A stretch of DNA of 64,000 nucleotides from Gordonia jacobaea (GTDB taxonomy: Bacteria; Actinomycetota; Actinomycetes; Mycobacteriales; Mycobacteriaceae). Shown here piece after piece: positions 1 through 10,600 of the stretch. How positions within the stretch are numbered: position 1 is the stretch's first letter; each line of letters opens with the position of its first letter. Position numbers and translations under genes: made by a program. The stretch covers positions 248,001 through 312,000 of the forward strand of contig NZ_LDTZ01000014.1 in the NCBI RefSeq assembly GCF_001186365.1. The letters are read 5' to 3'. Below the pieces are notes generated by a model, which saw only the letters and a program-made list of their open reading frames with translations, did no database searches and was not told the origin of the DNA.

Positions 1-1555
<1,555 letters not shown>

Positions 1556-1575
1556 ACGGGAGGGCGAGCGCCCAG

Positions 1576-2148
1576 ATGGCTGCGACACCGTACGGGTCAA
1601 GTGATTTCGACACACGTCAGTTCCGCACCGCGATGGGGCAGTTCTGTACCGGCGTCACGGTCATCACCACGCTCACCGCTGACGGGGCGCCGTCGGGGTT
1701 CGCCTGTCAGTCGTTCGCGGCGCTCTCGCTCGATCCGCCGCTCGTGCTCTTCTGCCCGCAGAAGACGTCGCGGACCTGGCGGGTGATCGAGGAGAACGGG
1801 AGCTTCTGCGTCAACATCCTCTCCAACCGGCAGCAGGATGTCAGTGCGGCGTTCGGTGCACCGGGCGACGACAAGTTCGCGGGAATCGCCTGGGACCCGT
1901 CGCCTGCAGGACTCCCCGTCATCAGACACGGTTTGACGTGGGTCGAGTGTTCCGTCGAACGCGTCGACGACGGCGGCGACCACCACATCGTGATCGGTCG
2001 GGTGCTGACACTCGGAGAAGTGTTGCAGGACAAGCCGCTTCTCTTCTACCGGGGTGGCTATCTCTCGACCGAGCATCCGCGGGTCACCCCAGCGCAGGCC
2101 GAGCTAGACAACTTCCTGACATGGACCGGAGGAGACACGTGGCTGTGA
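1576..2148 (+). CDS. Flavin reductase, small component of a two-component monooxygenase (HsaB-like)
   Basis: 190 residues with the split-barrel flavin reductase fold: FCTGVTVITT near the N-terminus, GFACQSFAALSLDPPLVLF, and HHIVIGRVL in the second half. Such enzymes use NAD(P)H to reduce free FMN or FAD, which diffuses to the oxygenase; the oxygenase here is probably the first gene of the window. The ATG at 1576 is chosen because GGGAGGG lies 12-20 bases upstream and the family fold begins soon after it. An upstream in-frame start at 1483 would overlap the dioxygenase gene and adds an unlikely Arg/Gly-rich extension. Confidence 0.85.
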   Translation: MAATPYGSSDFDTRQFRTAMGQFCTGVTVITTLTADGAPSGFACQSFAALSLDPPLVLFCPQKTSRTWRVIEENGSFCVNILSNRQQDVSAAFGAPGDDKFAGIAWDPSPAGLPVIRHGLTWVECSVERVDDGGDHHIVIGRVLTLGEVLQDKPLLFYRGGYLSTEHPRVTPAQAELDNFLTWTGGDTWL

Positions 2149-3347
2149 CGACGACCCCCATCTCGCGAACAGTCGACGTCACCGGTCCCTTCACCGACGC
2201 CATCACACAGGCGCAGACATTGATCGCCAATGCCGACTTCGCACTCACGGAGGCCGATCTCGCAGAGGGATTCGACTACCTGGCCGGAAGCATCGCGGCG
2301 ACACTGCAATTGGCGCGAGCGCGCAGTCGAACCCATCCCGGGTTCGTGACCTCAACGGGACCGACCACCAAGATTGGCCTCGACAACCCGGACACCCTCT
2401 ACCTCCACGCAGACATCGAGCCGAACGCAACGTATCGGGTCTGGGGACGACGCGGCAGCACAACGGATCTGAGCTTCCAGGTACTCCGCGGCGACTACAC
2501 ACCAAGCGAAGTGCCCGGCGGTGACGACGCCTTCGACGACCGGCGGATTCCGATCAACTCCCACGGGACGTTCGAGATCACCTTCGGGCCGGATCTGTCC
2601 GCTGCATCTGCGCGCGACGACTACTTCGCCCTCGGCGACGGAGCGTCGATGCTCGCGGTGCGTGAGGTGTATTCCGACTGGTCGCAGCGTAGGGGAGAGA
2701 TCGCCATCGAGCGGGTCGACACGGTGGGCAGCGCCCCCGCCGACCTCGACCTCGCGCGGGTGCAGCGACGGTACGCCACCGCGGGCAAGATGCTCCTGGC
2801 ACGGCTGAATACCTGGTTCAACTTTCCGAAGTGGTTCTACCTCGACGAGCCGGTCAACACCTTCACGCCGCCGCGGCTCACCCCCGGTGGATTGTCGACG
2901 CAGTATTCTTCCGTCGGGCATTTCAGACTGCTGCCCGGTGAGGCCATGATCATCACGGTTCCGAAATCTGCTGCGCCGTATCAGGGTTTTCAGCTCGGCA
3001 GCATGTGGTACATCTCGCTCGACTACGTCAACCACCAGACCAGCCTGAACTCCGCGCAGGCGCAGGTCGACCGCGACGGCATGATCCGATTGGTGCTCGC
3101 ACACGACAATCCCGGCGTCGCCAACTGGATCGAGACCACCGGTCACGAGGTCGGGATCATGCAATTCCGATGGCAGCGAACAGATGTGCCGATCCCGCCG
3201 GAACAGGGGCCGACGGCACAGGTCGTCGACGCGGGCGACATCGCCGATCATCTGCCCTACCTCGACGACAACAGGCTCGACCCCGCGGGCTGGGCTGCGC
3301 GAATTGCCCTCCGCCAGCGCGGCTTTGCAGAGAGAATGCTGGGATGA
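2139..3347 (+). CDS. DUF1214-domain protein of unknown function
   Basis: 402 residues. The GTG at 2139 has GGAGGA about five bases upstream and overlaps the flavin reductase stop by ten bases, so translation is probably coupled. The sequence resembles the DUF1254/DUF1214 proteins often found in actinobacterial catabolic clusters (for example GLDNPDTLYLHADI and YRVWGRRG early; GFQLGSMWYISLDY and VLAHDNPGVANWIET late). No signal peptide or membrane segment is seen and the catalytic role is unknown. Its place between reductase and dehydrogenase genes suggests a part in degradation of the same substrate, but that is inference. Confidence 0.65.
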   Translation: MAVTTTPISRTVDVTGPFTDAITQAQTLIANADFALTEADLAEGFDYLAGSIAATLQLARARSRTHPGFVTSTGPTTKIGLDNPDTLYLHADIEPNATYRVWGRRGSTTDLSFQVLRGDYTPSEVPGGDDAFDDRRIPINSHGTFEITFGPDLSAASARDDYFALGDGASMLAVREVYSDWSQRRGEIAIERVDTVGSAPADLDLARVQRRYATAGKMLLARLNTWFNFPKWFYLDEPVNTFTPPRLTPGGLSTQYSSVGHFRLLPGEAMIITVPKSAAPYQGFQLGSMWYISLDYVNHQTSLNSAQAQVDRDGMIRLVLAHDNPGVANWIETTGHEVGIMQFRWQRTDVPIPPEQGPTAQVVDAGDIADHLPYLDDNRLDPAGWAARIALRQRGFAERMLG

Positions 3348-4168
3348 CCGAGATGGCGCGTGCGGGGCTGCTCGACGACAAGGTGGTCGTCGTGTCCGGG
3401 GTTGGGCCGGGACTCGGCCGATCAATCTGTCTGCGCGCGGCAGCACACGGCGCTCGCGTGGTGCTCGCCGCGCGAACCGAGTCGCGGCTCAAGGAGATCT
3501 CCGCGGAGGTAGACGCTGCCGGCGGTCGCTCGCTTGTCGTCCCCACCGACATCACCGACGACGACGCGGTCGACCAGTTGGTCGCTGCCACTCTTGCCGA
3601 GTTCGGACGGGTCGACGTCGTCGTGAACAATGCCTTCGCGGTTCCGTCTATGAAGCCGTTGGCCCGCACTGACTTCGAGCAGATCAACGCGAGTATCGAG
3701 CTGACCGTACTCGGGACGCTGCGCGTCGTGAAAGCCTTCACCGCCGCGCTTGCCGACGCGGCGTCGGAATCTCCTTCGCCGCGAGCGACGAGCGCGATAG
3801 TCAACATCAACTCGATGGTCATCCGACACTCCGAACCGCGCTATGGCAGTTACAAGTTGGCGAAGGCGGCGCTGCTCGCCATGTCGCAGACGTTGGCCAC
3901 GGAATTGGGTGACAAGCGGATACGGGTGAACTCCGTTGCGCCAGGCTATATCTGGGACGATCAGCTGAAGTGGTACTTCGGCGAGGTCGCCAAGAAGTAC
4001 GGCATCAGCGAGGACGACGTCTACGCGCAGACCGCCGCGCGCTCCGACCTCAAGCGTCTGCCGGAGCCGGACGAGATCGCTGACGCCGTCGTATTTCTCG
4101 CCTCCGATGCGGCCAGTGCGATCACCGGTCACACCCTCGACGTGAACTGTGGGGAATACCATGACTGA
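3344..4168 (+). CDS. Short-chain dehydrogenase/reductase
   Basis: 274 residues with a Rossmann nucleotide-binding start (VVVSGVGPGLGRSI, a variant of TGxxxGxG), an NNAF segment, Ser in INSMVI, and the catalytic YxxxK in RYGSYKLAKAAL. The C-terminus (ITGHTLDVNCGEYHD) is typical of classical SDRs. It probably oxidises or reduces a hydroxyl/keto group with NAD(P) in the catabolic pathway of this operon. The start overlaps the preceding stop as ATGA, which implies translational coupling. Confidence 0.85.
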   Translation: MTEMARAGLLDDKVVVVSGVGPGLGRSICLRAAAHGARVVLAARTESRLKEISAEVDAAGGRSLVVPTDITDDDAVDQLVAATLAEFGRVDVVVNNAFAVPSMKPLARTDFEQINASIELTVLGTLRVVKAFTAALADAASESPSPRATSAIVNINSMVIRHSEPRYGSYKLAKAALLAMSQTLATELGDKRIRVNSVAPGYIWDDQLKWYFGEVAKKYGISEDDVYAQTAARSDLKRLPEPDEIADAVVFLASDAASAITGHTLDVNCGEYHD

Positions 4169-5299
4169 GTCAGTCGGCAGGCGCAACGTCGGTACGATCG
4201 ACGATCTGCACGAATCGGCTATGCGGACAACGGGTCTCGATGACTTCGGCGACGACGCATACCTCGAGCCGCTCGGCGTGCTACTCGATTCGTACGCGAA
4301 CGAAGCGGGCCTCACCGAGCTCGGTAGCAAGATGTTTCGATCTTCCTCAAGGGGGCGTTGATCGCTCGACTGATGAGCGAAGCGTCGTGGCGGGCCACCC
4401 CGTCGTACGCCGACGTCGAGATCACCCGTCCGATCTTCGTGACCGGGCTGCCCCGCACCGGGACCACCGCCCTGCATCGACTGCTCGCCGCCGACCCCGC
4501 GCACCAGGGACTCGAGATGTGGCTGACCGAGTTTCCGCAGCCGCGGCCGCCGCGCGAGCAGTGGGCGTCCAATCCGGTCTATCAGCAGATCGACGCGGGT
4601 ATCGCGCAACACCACGTCGAGAATCCGGAATTCATGGGTCTGCACTATCTCGACGCCAGTGAGGTCGAGGAGTGCTGGCAGTTGTTGCGGCAGAGCATCA
4701 TGTCGATCTCGTACGAATCGCTCGCCTACGTGCCGACGTACTCGAGGTGGCTCGCTGAGCAGGACTGGACACCGGCCTACGCGCGGCATCGTCGAAATCT
4801 TCAGATGATCGGCTCGAACGATCGCGGGAAACGATGGGTGCTGAAGAACCCGAGTCATCTCTTCGCCCTCGACGCGCTGATGGCGGTGTATCCCGACGCG
4901 CTGGTGATCCAGACGCATCGCGCGCCGGAGACGAGCATCGCGTCGATGTGCAGTCTCGCCGAACACGCCACTCCGGGGTGGTCGACTGTCTTCGTCGGCG
5001 ACACGATCGGACGTACACAACTCGACCTCTGGTCACGTGGATTGCACCAATTCTCGCAGGCGCGTGCGCAATACGACGAGGCGCAGTTCCTCGACGTCGA
5101 CTTCGACGACCTGCGGGCAGACCCGCTCGGGACCGTCGAACGCGTGTATGCGGCGCTGGGCACCGACATCTCGGAACCGGCGCGCGCCGCGATGGTCGCC
5201 CTTGATGCCGAGAGCGCGTCGGGCGCACGTCGGCCCCAACATCGGTATGCCCTCTCGGATTACGGATTCACGGAGGCGGAGGTCGCCGCGGCGTTCTAG
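4161..5299 (+). pseudogene. Sulfotransferase-family protein, interrupted by a frameshift
   Basis: An ATG at 4161 overlaps the SDR stop and opens a frame running to a stop at 4361. The conserved sulfotransferase frame continues in another phase to 5299. Reading resumes in the second phase at about 4340, giving IFLKGALIARLMSEASW directly after KMFR, so one base appears to be missing near 4338-4340. The second part holds the PAPS 5'-phosphosulfate loop (FVTGLPRTGTTALHRLL) and a later WVLKNPSH segment. Intact, it would be about 380 residues, the normal size for this actinobacterial family. Either a real disruption or a sequencing error is possible; a truncated protein from TTG 4358 would lack the N-terminal helices but keep the PAPS loop. 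Confidence 0.75.
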
Positions 5300-5308
5300 A
5301 GTCGGGGC

Positions 5309-5938
5309 ATGGCAGCACCCGAAGGGCGACGTACCGCTGAGGGTTTTCGACGATTGATCTCGTTCGCCGATGCGGTGGTTGCCATTGCGCTCACGCTGTT
5401 GGTCTTGCCTCTCGCCGAGATCGGTAAGGAGATCGGGAGCGATACGACGGTGGTCGCGGTTTTTCGTGACCACTCCAGTGAGCTACTCGGATTTCTCATC
5501 AGCTTTTTCGTGATCTGGGTGCTGTGGCGCAATCACCATCGCATGATCGAGTACTTCGACGCCTACGACAAGGTGCTGTTCAACCTGCACATGGTGTGGC
5601 TGTTCACGATCGTCGTGCTGCCCTTCGCCACCTCGCTTATCAGTGGTCCGACGTTGAAGTGGGGTACGGCGTTCTACATCGCGGTGCTCCTGGTGTCGGT
5701 GTCGAGCCTGGTGGCGATAAGCGAGTGGGGTAGGAGGCATCGGGAGCTGTTGGCGATTGGCGAAGACGTCGACGAGTGGGTGGCGAGTGCTCCCGATGTC
5801 GGCACGGTGATTGCGCTCGTCGTGGCGCTCGTCGGGTCGCTGCTGGTGCCGCAGTGGGGGAGCTGGTGGCTGGTGGTGCTCTTCCTGGCGGGTCCCGCTG
5901 ACAAGATCGTCGCGGCCGTGGCCCCGCGCAGGCGGTAG
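5309..5938 (+). CDS. TMEM175-like (DUF1211) potassium channel protein
   Basis: 209 residues with about six membrane segments. The family signature sits in the first helix: RLISFADAVVAIALTLLVLPL, a variant of the FSDxxxAIxxTLL filter motif with Ala in place of Ser. It is followed by helices near FLISFFVIWVLWRNHHRM, MVWLFTIVVLPFATSL and two more hydrophobic stretches. Bacterial members form leak-type potassium channels in the cytoplasmic membrane. It starts 9 bases after the sulfotransferase gene, but its role seems unrelated to the catabolic operon. Confidence 0.8.
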   Translation: MAAPEGRRTAEGFRRLISFADAVVAIALTLLVLPLAEIGKEIGSDTTVVAVFRDHSSELLGFLISFFVIWVLWRNHHRMIEYFDAYDKVLFNLHMVWLFTIVVLPFATSLISGPTLKWGTAFYIAVLLVSVSSLVAISEWGRRHRELLAIGEDVDEWVASAPDVGTVIALVVALVGSLLVPQWGSWWLVVLFLAGPADKIVAAVAPRRR

Positions 5939-5940
5939 GT

Positions 5941-6330
5941 CGCGACAGGCTCGACCAGCGGGGGGCGCGGCCCGAGCAGCGAAGCCTTCTCCGCTGGTCG
6001 AGCGGGCGCGAGCGTAGCGAGCACCCGAGTCGAGACCACTTCCCGCTGCGACTGGTGGTCTCGACAAGCTCGACCAGCGGAGGGGCGGCTCGATCAGCGG
6101 TGGGGAGCTCGACCAGCGGGTCTCGACAGGCGAGATTTCCCCGCTGGTCGAGCGGGCGCGAGCGGAGCGAGCACCCGAGTCGAGACCACTTTCCGCCCGC
6201 TCGGTGGTCTCGACAGGCTCGACCAGCGGTAGGGCTCGACCAGCGGTGGGGTGGTCTCGACAAGCTCGACCAGCGGTGCGGCTCGACCAGCGGTGCGGCT
6301 CGACCAGCGGTGCGGCGGCTCGACCAGCGC
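5941..6330 (+). repeat. Cluster of REP-like repeats built on CTCGACCAGCGG
   Basis: This non-coding stretch between two convergent genes holds about ten copies of GCTCGACCAGCGG or close variants. A longer 50-base unit occurs twice, at 5991-6040 and 6141-6190, with a single mismatch; it begins with the reverse complement CCGCTGGTCGAGC. Units starting GGTGGTCTCGACA and ending in GCTCGACCAGCGG recur near 6054, 6203 and 6250. The right end (about 6275-6330) has a short tandem array of 17-base units. Both orientations are present, so hairpins can form. No gene is seen. It may act as a terminator region or a REP-type mobile repeat. Confidence 0.85.
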
Positions 6331-6343
6331 TCGGGCGGCTCGG

Positions 6344-7456
6344 CTAGCCGCGCAGGGCGTCGACCATCTCGGCGACGATGTCGTGTGGTTGGCCGAAGAG
6401 CTGGGCGCTGCCGTGGGCGCGTTTGAAGTACAGCCCGATGTCGTGTTCGGCGGTGATCCCGATGCCGCCGTGGATCTGGATCGCCTCGCCCGCGACGGTG
6501 GCGAACGCTTCCGAGCAGTACACGTGGGCCGAGGCCGCGAGGTCGGCGGCATTCGGGTCGTCGGCGACGACGGTCTCGATGGCCGCGCGTGCGAGCGATC
6601 GCGACGACTCGACGAGCGTGTACATGTCGGCCATGCGATGTTTGAGCGCCTGGAATGACCCGATGATCCGGCCGAACTGAGTCCTCGACGATGCGTGCTC
6701 CACGGCGAGTCGGAGCGCGCGGTCGGCGCCGCCGACCTGTTCAGCTGCGAGGAGTGCCCAGGCAAGCGTGCGCAGTCGCGACACCACGTTGCCCGCTGCG
6801 GTGACAGCGGTGGCCGCGGTGTCGTCGAATGTGATGCGGGCCAACGGCCGCGTCGGGTCGACGGTGGGGAGTGCGGTCACCTCGATACCGTCGGCGTCGG
6901 CATCGACGACGTGCAGTGTGATGCCGGACGGTGTGCCGGCGAGGACGAGCAGCAGGTCGGCTGACTCGCCGTCGATGACGAACTCTGCTGTGCCGGTGAG
7001 CAATCCGGCTTCACTGGAGACACCGGGGATGTCCCACCCCGTCGCGCCCGCCCAGCACAGACTAGCGATGCGTTCTCCGGATGCGATGTCGGGAAGCAGC
7101 CGCGCGCACGCGTCGGTATCGCCGCTGAGCAGCAGGGCGCCGGACGCGAGTGCCGTCGAGAAGACAGGCACGGGACTCAGCGTCGCGCCGAGTTCCTCGA
7201 GCACCGTTGCGGTTTCGACGAACGATGCTCCCGCACCGCCGAACTCCTCCGGGACCGCGAGAGCTGCCACGCCGATCTCATCGCACAATGTGCGCCACAG
7301 GTCGCTGTCGAACCGGCGGGGTGTGCGCATCGCCGCGCGCACCGCTGTGGAGTCGGATCGCTTGGCCAGAAGATCGGCGACGGACTGCCGCAACGCATCC
7401 CGGTCCTCGGTGGATACCGTGCTGTGTGTTGCCGTGTTGTGTGTCGTCGTGCTCAC
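6344..7456 (-). CDS. Acyl-CoA dehydrogenase family protein (third of the operon)
   Basis: 370 residues from the GTG at 7456, which overlaps the stop of the upstream dehydrogenase as GTGA; an upstream in-frame ATG at 7501 is less likely. It keeps the C-terminal acyl-CoA dehydrogenase helices (SSRTQFGRIIGSFQALKHRMADM and IHGGIGITAEHDIGLYFKRA). It lacks the usual catalytic YEGT-type segment, as seen in partner subunits of the heterotetrameric dehydrogenases of cholesterol side-chain oxidation. It probably pairs with another subunit from this operon to oxidise an acyl-CoA, with FAD as cofactor. It is the last gene before the repeat cluster. Confidence 0.85.
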   Translation of the reverse strand: MSTTTHNTATHSTVSTEDRDALRQSVADLLAKRSDSTAVRAAMRTPRRFDSDLWRTLCDEIGVAALAVPEEFGGAGASFVETATVLEELGATLSPVPVFSTALASGALLLSGDTDACARLLPDIASGERIASLCWAGATGWDIPGVSSEAGLLTGTAEFVIDGESADLLLVLAGTPSGITLHVVDADADGIEVTALPTVDPTRPLARITFDDTAATAVTAAGNVVSRLRTLAWALLAAEQVGGADRALRLAVEHASSRTQFGRIIGSFQALKHRMADMYTLVESSRSLARAAIETVVADDPNAADLAASAHVYCSEAFATVAGEAIQIHGGIGITAEHDIGLYFKRAHGSAQLFGQPHDIVAEMVDALRG

Positions 7457-8424
7457 AGCGACTCCAGAATCCGCGCGCGATGCTGTGCCGGCGTCCCCCA
7501 CGCGCTCACCAGCGCGCGAGTCTTGGTGATGTACAACGACAGATCGTGTTCGGAGGTGTATCCGATCGCACCGACAACCTGAAGAGCTCGCCGGGATGCC
7601 AGGTACGCGGCGTCGGCCGCTGCAACCTTGGCCGCGGAGATGTCACGGCTCACGTCGACGCCCTCGGGAACTCCGCCGTCGATGCCGACTGCTGCGCCGT
7701 GGACGAGCGGGCGGGCCATCTCGAGGGCGATCGCGACGTCGGCGAGGTGATGCTTGACCGCCTGGAACGATCCGATCTGGCGCCCGAATTGCTTGCGTGA
7801 CAACGCGTAGTCGGATGCGAGTCGGAGCATCGTCGAGCCGAGACCGAGTAGTTGAGCCGCGGTGGACAGTGCTCCGAACTGTGCGGCTCGGTCGCCATCG
7901 ACACCGTCTGCGATCACCTCGGCCGCGCGCACCGTGGACACCGTTCGCGTGGGATCGACCGACTGTGCTGTGTCGTCGACCGTCGCGAGCGACAATGTGC
8001 CGTTGTCGACGACATACACGTGCTCGGCAGCATCGGTGTCGGCTGCACGCGGAGAAAGGGGCGCGATTGCCGCCGAACTCAGCCGCCCCGATGCCGCAGC
8101 GTCGAGCGCATCTGACTCCGTGGCCGACCGCAGCAGGATCGGCACCACCGCAACGGATTCGACGATCGGCCCGGGGAGCGCGTGGCGGCCGATCTGTTCG
8201 AGTGCGACGACCATCTCGACGGCGCCTGCTCCGGCGCCACCGTGCTCCTCGTCGACGAGCAGGCCGAAGACGCCGATGTCGGCGAGCTGGCGGAAGACAC
8301 CTGCCGCGGGAGAGCGATCACCGTCGGCCCATGCACGGGCAACGGCAGGCGCATCCGCTTTCGTGAGGAGCGTGTCGACGCTCGATGCGAGGTCGTCGTG
8401 GATGTCGGACAGCAGGAAGTCCAT
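7453..8424 (-). CDS. Acyl-CoA dehydrogenase family protein, short subunit
   Basis: 323 residues, shorter than the usual 380-400 of homotetrameric acyl-CoA dehydrogenases. Recognisable parts are LVDEEHGGAGAGAVEMVV near the N-terminus and SRKQFGRQIGSFQAVKHHLADV with GAIGYTSEHDLSLY at the C-terminus. The middle beta domain is degenerate. This fits the FAD-binding/partner subunits of heteromeric dehydrogenases (FadE-type pairs). It ends in a 4-base overlap with the next dehydrogenase and begins 3 bases after the preceding one, so all are co-translated. Confidence 0.85.
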   Translation of the reverse strand: MDFLLSDIHDDLASSVDTLLTKADAPAVARAWADGDRSPAAGVFRQLADIGVFGLLVDEEHGGAGAGAVEMVVALEQIGRHALPGPIVESVAVVPILLRSATESDALDAAASGRLSSAAIAPLSPRAADTDAAEHVYVVDNGTLSLATVDDTAQSVDPTRTVSTVRAAEVIADGVDGDRAAQFGALSTAAQLLGLGSTMLRLASDYALSRKQFGRQIGSFQAVKHHLADVAIALEMARPLVHGAAVGIDGGVPEGVDVSRDISAAKVAAADAAYLASRRALQVVGAIGYTSEHDLSLYITKTRALVSAWGTPAQHRARILESL

Positions 8425-8427
8425 CGT

Positions 8428-9594
8428 TCACCTGTCCCCGCGCGGGAGGCCGAGGAGGCGCTCCGCGATCACATTGCGCTGAATCTCGTTGGTGCCTGCG
8501 TAGATCGGCCCGGACAGCGAGAAGAGGTAGCCGTCAATCCATGCGTCGTCGATCTCGGCGTCGGTGCCCTGTAGTTCCAGCGCTGTCTCGTGGGCCGCGA
8601 TGTCCCACTGCGACCAGAAGACCTTGTTGATCGACGACTCCATGCCCAACTGCCCGCCTGCCGCGAGTCGGCTGACCGTCGCGTATGTCGACAGCTCGTA
8701 GGCCCGCGAGCCGATCCAGGCGTCGGCGACGCGTGTATCGACGCCGGAGGCGGTGGGTACGTTGTCCCGCTGCGCTTTCCACAGGTCGACGAGGCGATCC
8801 GTGGTGGCGAGGAAGCGACCTGGCGAACGCAACGACAGCCCCCGCTCGTTGGCGGCGGTGCTCATCGCGACCCGCCACCCGTTGTCGACGTCGCCGATGA
8901 CGCCGGAGTTCGCCGGGTCGGCGGGGTCGTCGGGGACGAAGACGTTCTCGCAGAAGACTTCTGCGAATCCCGGCTCGCCGTCGAGTTGAGGGATCGGCCG
9001 CACCGTGACGCCCGGGCTGTGGAGGTCGAACATGAAGTAGGTGAGTCCCCGGTGGCGTTGCGCCTCTTTGTCGGTGCGGAACAGGCCGAATGCCCAGTCG
9101 GCGAAGCTCGATCGGGAACTCCACGTCTTCTGGCCGTTGAGGAGCCAGCCACCGTCGGTTCGGGTGGCCGTGGAGCGCAGCGAGGCCAGGTCGCTGCCGG
9201 CTTCGGGTTCGCTCCAGGCCTGGCCCCAGATGTCGTCGGCACGTGCTATACGAGGCATGATTCGGGCCAGTTGTTCTGGATGTGCGTGCTCGAAAAGTGT
9301 TGGTGCCAAGAGGAAGATGCCGTTCTGGCTCACTCGGCCGGGTGCGCCGGCACGGTAGTACTCCTCCTCGAAGATGATCCAGTGCAGGAGCGGGGCGTCG
9401 CGGCCACCGAACTCCTCCGGCCAACTCACCACCGACATGCGGTCGGCGGCCATTGTGCGCTCCCACTCCCGGTGCGCCTCGAAGCCCTCGGCGGTGTCCA
9501 TCGAGGGAAGTGGTTGTGCGGGAACATGATCTGCGAGCCAGGTGCGCACCTCGAAGCGGAACTCGTCAGCGGCGGCGTCGAACGTCAGGTCCAT
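8428..9594 (-). CDS. Acyl-CoA dehydrogenase, full-length subunit
   Basis: 388 residues with the canonical motifs WSEPEAGSDLASLRS (substrate/FAD region), GQKTWSSRSSFADW and IYAGTNEIQRNVIAERLLGLPR at the C-terminus. The position often occupied by catalytic Glu in YEGT reads Ala (YAGT), as in one subunit of heteromeric FadE pairs. That supports assembly with the two shorter products downstream. It starts just after the enoyl-CoA hydratase stop. The gene order hydratase-FadE-FadE recalls echA13-fadE17-fadE18 of M. tuberculosis, but orthology is not shown. Confidence 0.88.
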   Translation of the reverse strand: MDLTFDAAADEFRFEVRTWLADHVPAQPLPSMDTAEGFEAHREWERTMAADRMSVVSWPEEFGGRDAPLLHWIIFEEEYYRAGAPGRVSQNGIFLLAPTLFEHAHPEQLARIMPRIARADDIWGQAWSEPEAGSDLASLRSTATRTDGGWLLNGQKTWSSRSSFADWAFGLFRTDKEAQRHRGLTYFMFDLHSPGVTVRPIPQLDGEPGFAEVFCENVFVPDDPADPANSGVIGDVDNGWRVAMSTAANERGLSLRSPGRFLATTDRLVDLWKAQRDNVPTASGVDTRVADAWIGSRAYELSTYATVSRLAAGGQLGMESSINKVFWSQWDIAAHETALELQGTDAEIDDAWIDGYLFSLSGPIYAGTNEIQRNVIAERLLGLPRGDR

Positions 9595-9597
9595 CGG

Positions 9598-10521
9598 TCA
9601 GCGTCCGTTCGACGTCGAACCCGCGGACGCCTTCATCGACTTGGCATCCATGCCACCGAGCGAATCCCCACCGGAGGATTCGGCATTGGCCGAATGCGCG
9701 AAATGGTGCCAGCCGAATACCGAGTCCATCGCGGTGCGCATGCCCATCTGGTCCTCGCAGATGTTCACCGCCTTCTTGGACAAGAACAGTCCCTGCATCG
9801 GCATCGCGACGATGTTCTCGCAGATCGCATCGACCTTGGCGCCCAGGCCATCCCGCTCGACGACGTGGTTGACCATGCCCCACTGTTCTGCCTGTGTCGC
9901 GGTGAAGCGTTCGCCGGTGAAGAGGATCTCCTTGGCGCGACGTGGACCCAGCACGTAGGCGTGTGCGAAGTACTCGACGCCCGGAATACCCATACGTGCA
10001 ACGGGATCGGAGAAGAACGCGTCGTCGGAGGCGACGATGAAGTCGCATACCCACGCGAGCATCAGGCCGCCCGCGATGCATGCGCCGTGCACGGCCGCGA
10101 TCATCGGCTTCGGGATCTCCCGCCACCGTCGGCACATCCCGAGGTAGACCTCGGTCTCGCGGGCGAGACGTTGATCGGCTCCCGACTTGTCTGTGTGGTC
10201 CCAGTGCAGGGCGGCGACGTTGTCGTAGTACGTGTCGAAGTCACGCTCCGGGGTGCCGATGTCGTGGCCCGCCGAGAAGTGCTTGCCGTTCGCGCGAAGC
10301 ACGATCGCCTTGACGTCGGGGTCGTCGACTGCCTTGCGGAACGCGGCGTCGAGCGAGTACGTCATCACCGAGTTCTGGGCATTGCGGTACTCGGGCCGGT
10401 TCAGCGTCACGTAGGCGACCGCGCCACCCGGACCGCCGACCTCGTAGGCGACCGGCGAGGTGTCCGGGCCGAGGTCGTCGGGACCAAGCGGGGCGGGGAT
10501 CACGGCGTCGCTCATGCTCAC
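9598..10521 (-). CDS. Enoyl-CoA hydratase/isomerase family protein
   Basis: 307 residues of crotonase fold: YVTLNRPEYRNAQN, oxyanion-hole segment GKHFSAGHDIG, and AAVHGACIAGGLMLAWVCDFIVASDD. It has a long central insertion (around DTYYDNVAALHWDHTDK) and a Ser/Gly-rich tail. It hydrates an enoyl-CoA made by the dehydrogenases that follow. The GTG at 10521 is preferred because TAGGTT (10533 to 10528 on this strand) lies 6 bases upstream, making a leaderless transcript. ATG 10515 is the alternative. The promoter overlaps a palindromic operator, so the operon is probably repressed by a TetR-type regulator not present in the window. Confidence 0.88.
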   Translation of the reverse strand: MSMSDAVIPAPLGPDDLGPDTSPVAYEVGGPGGAVAYVTLNRPEYRNAQNSVMTYSLDAAFRKAVDDPDVKAIVLRANGKHFSAGHDIGTPERDFDTYYDNVAALHWDHTDKSGADQRLARETEVYLGMCRRWREIPKPMIAAVHGACIAGGLMLAWVCDFIVASDDAFFSDPVARMGIPGVEYFAHAYVLGPRRAKEILFTGERFTATQAEQWGMVNHVVERDGLGAKVDAICENIVAMPMQGLFLSKKAVNICEDQMGMRTAMDSVFGWHHFAHSANAESSGGDSLGGMDAKSMKASAGSTSNGR

Positions 10522-10527
10522 GAGCTT

Positions 10528-10547
10528 AACCTAGCAAATGCTTGGTT
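10528..10547. promoter_or_regulatory. TetR-type operator over the beta-oxidation operon promoter
   Basis: The 20-mer AACCTAGCAAATGCTTGGTT is symmetric at 8 of 10 base pairs, as AACC-N-AGCA-NN-TGCT-N-GGTT. It covers the TAGGTT -10 box of the leaderless enoyl-CoA hydratase gene on the minus strand. Operators of this form are common for TetR repressors of acyl-CoA metabolism. The regulator is not identified here. Confidence 0.6.
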
Positions 10548-10600
10548 GGTAGTCTCGCGTGCGGTTCCTGCAGTGTGCAGTGGTGGGTAGCGCCAGGGGT

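Noticed and set aside
5309-6345. CRISPR array considered for the repeats at 5941-6330
   Set aside because: Repeats occur in both orientations with irregular spacing and no unique spacers of constant length; no cas genes are present.
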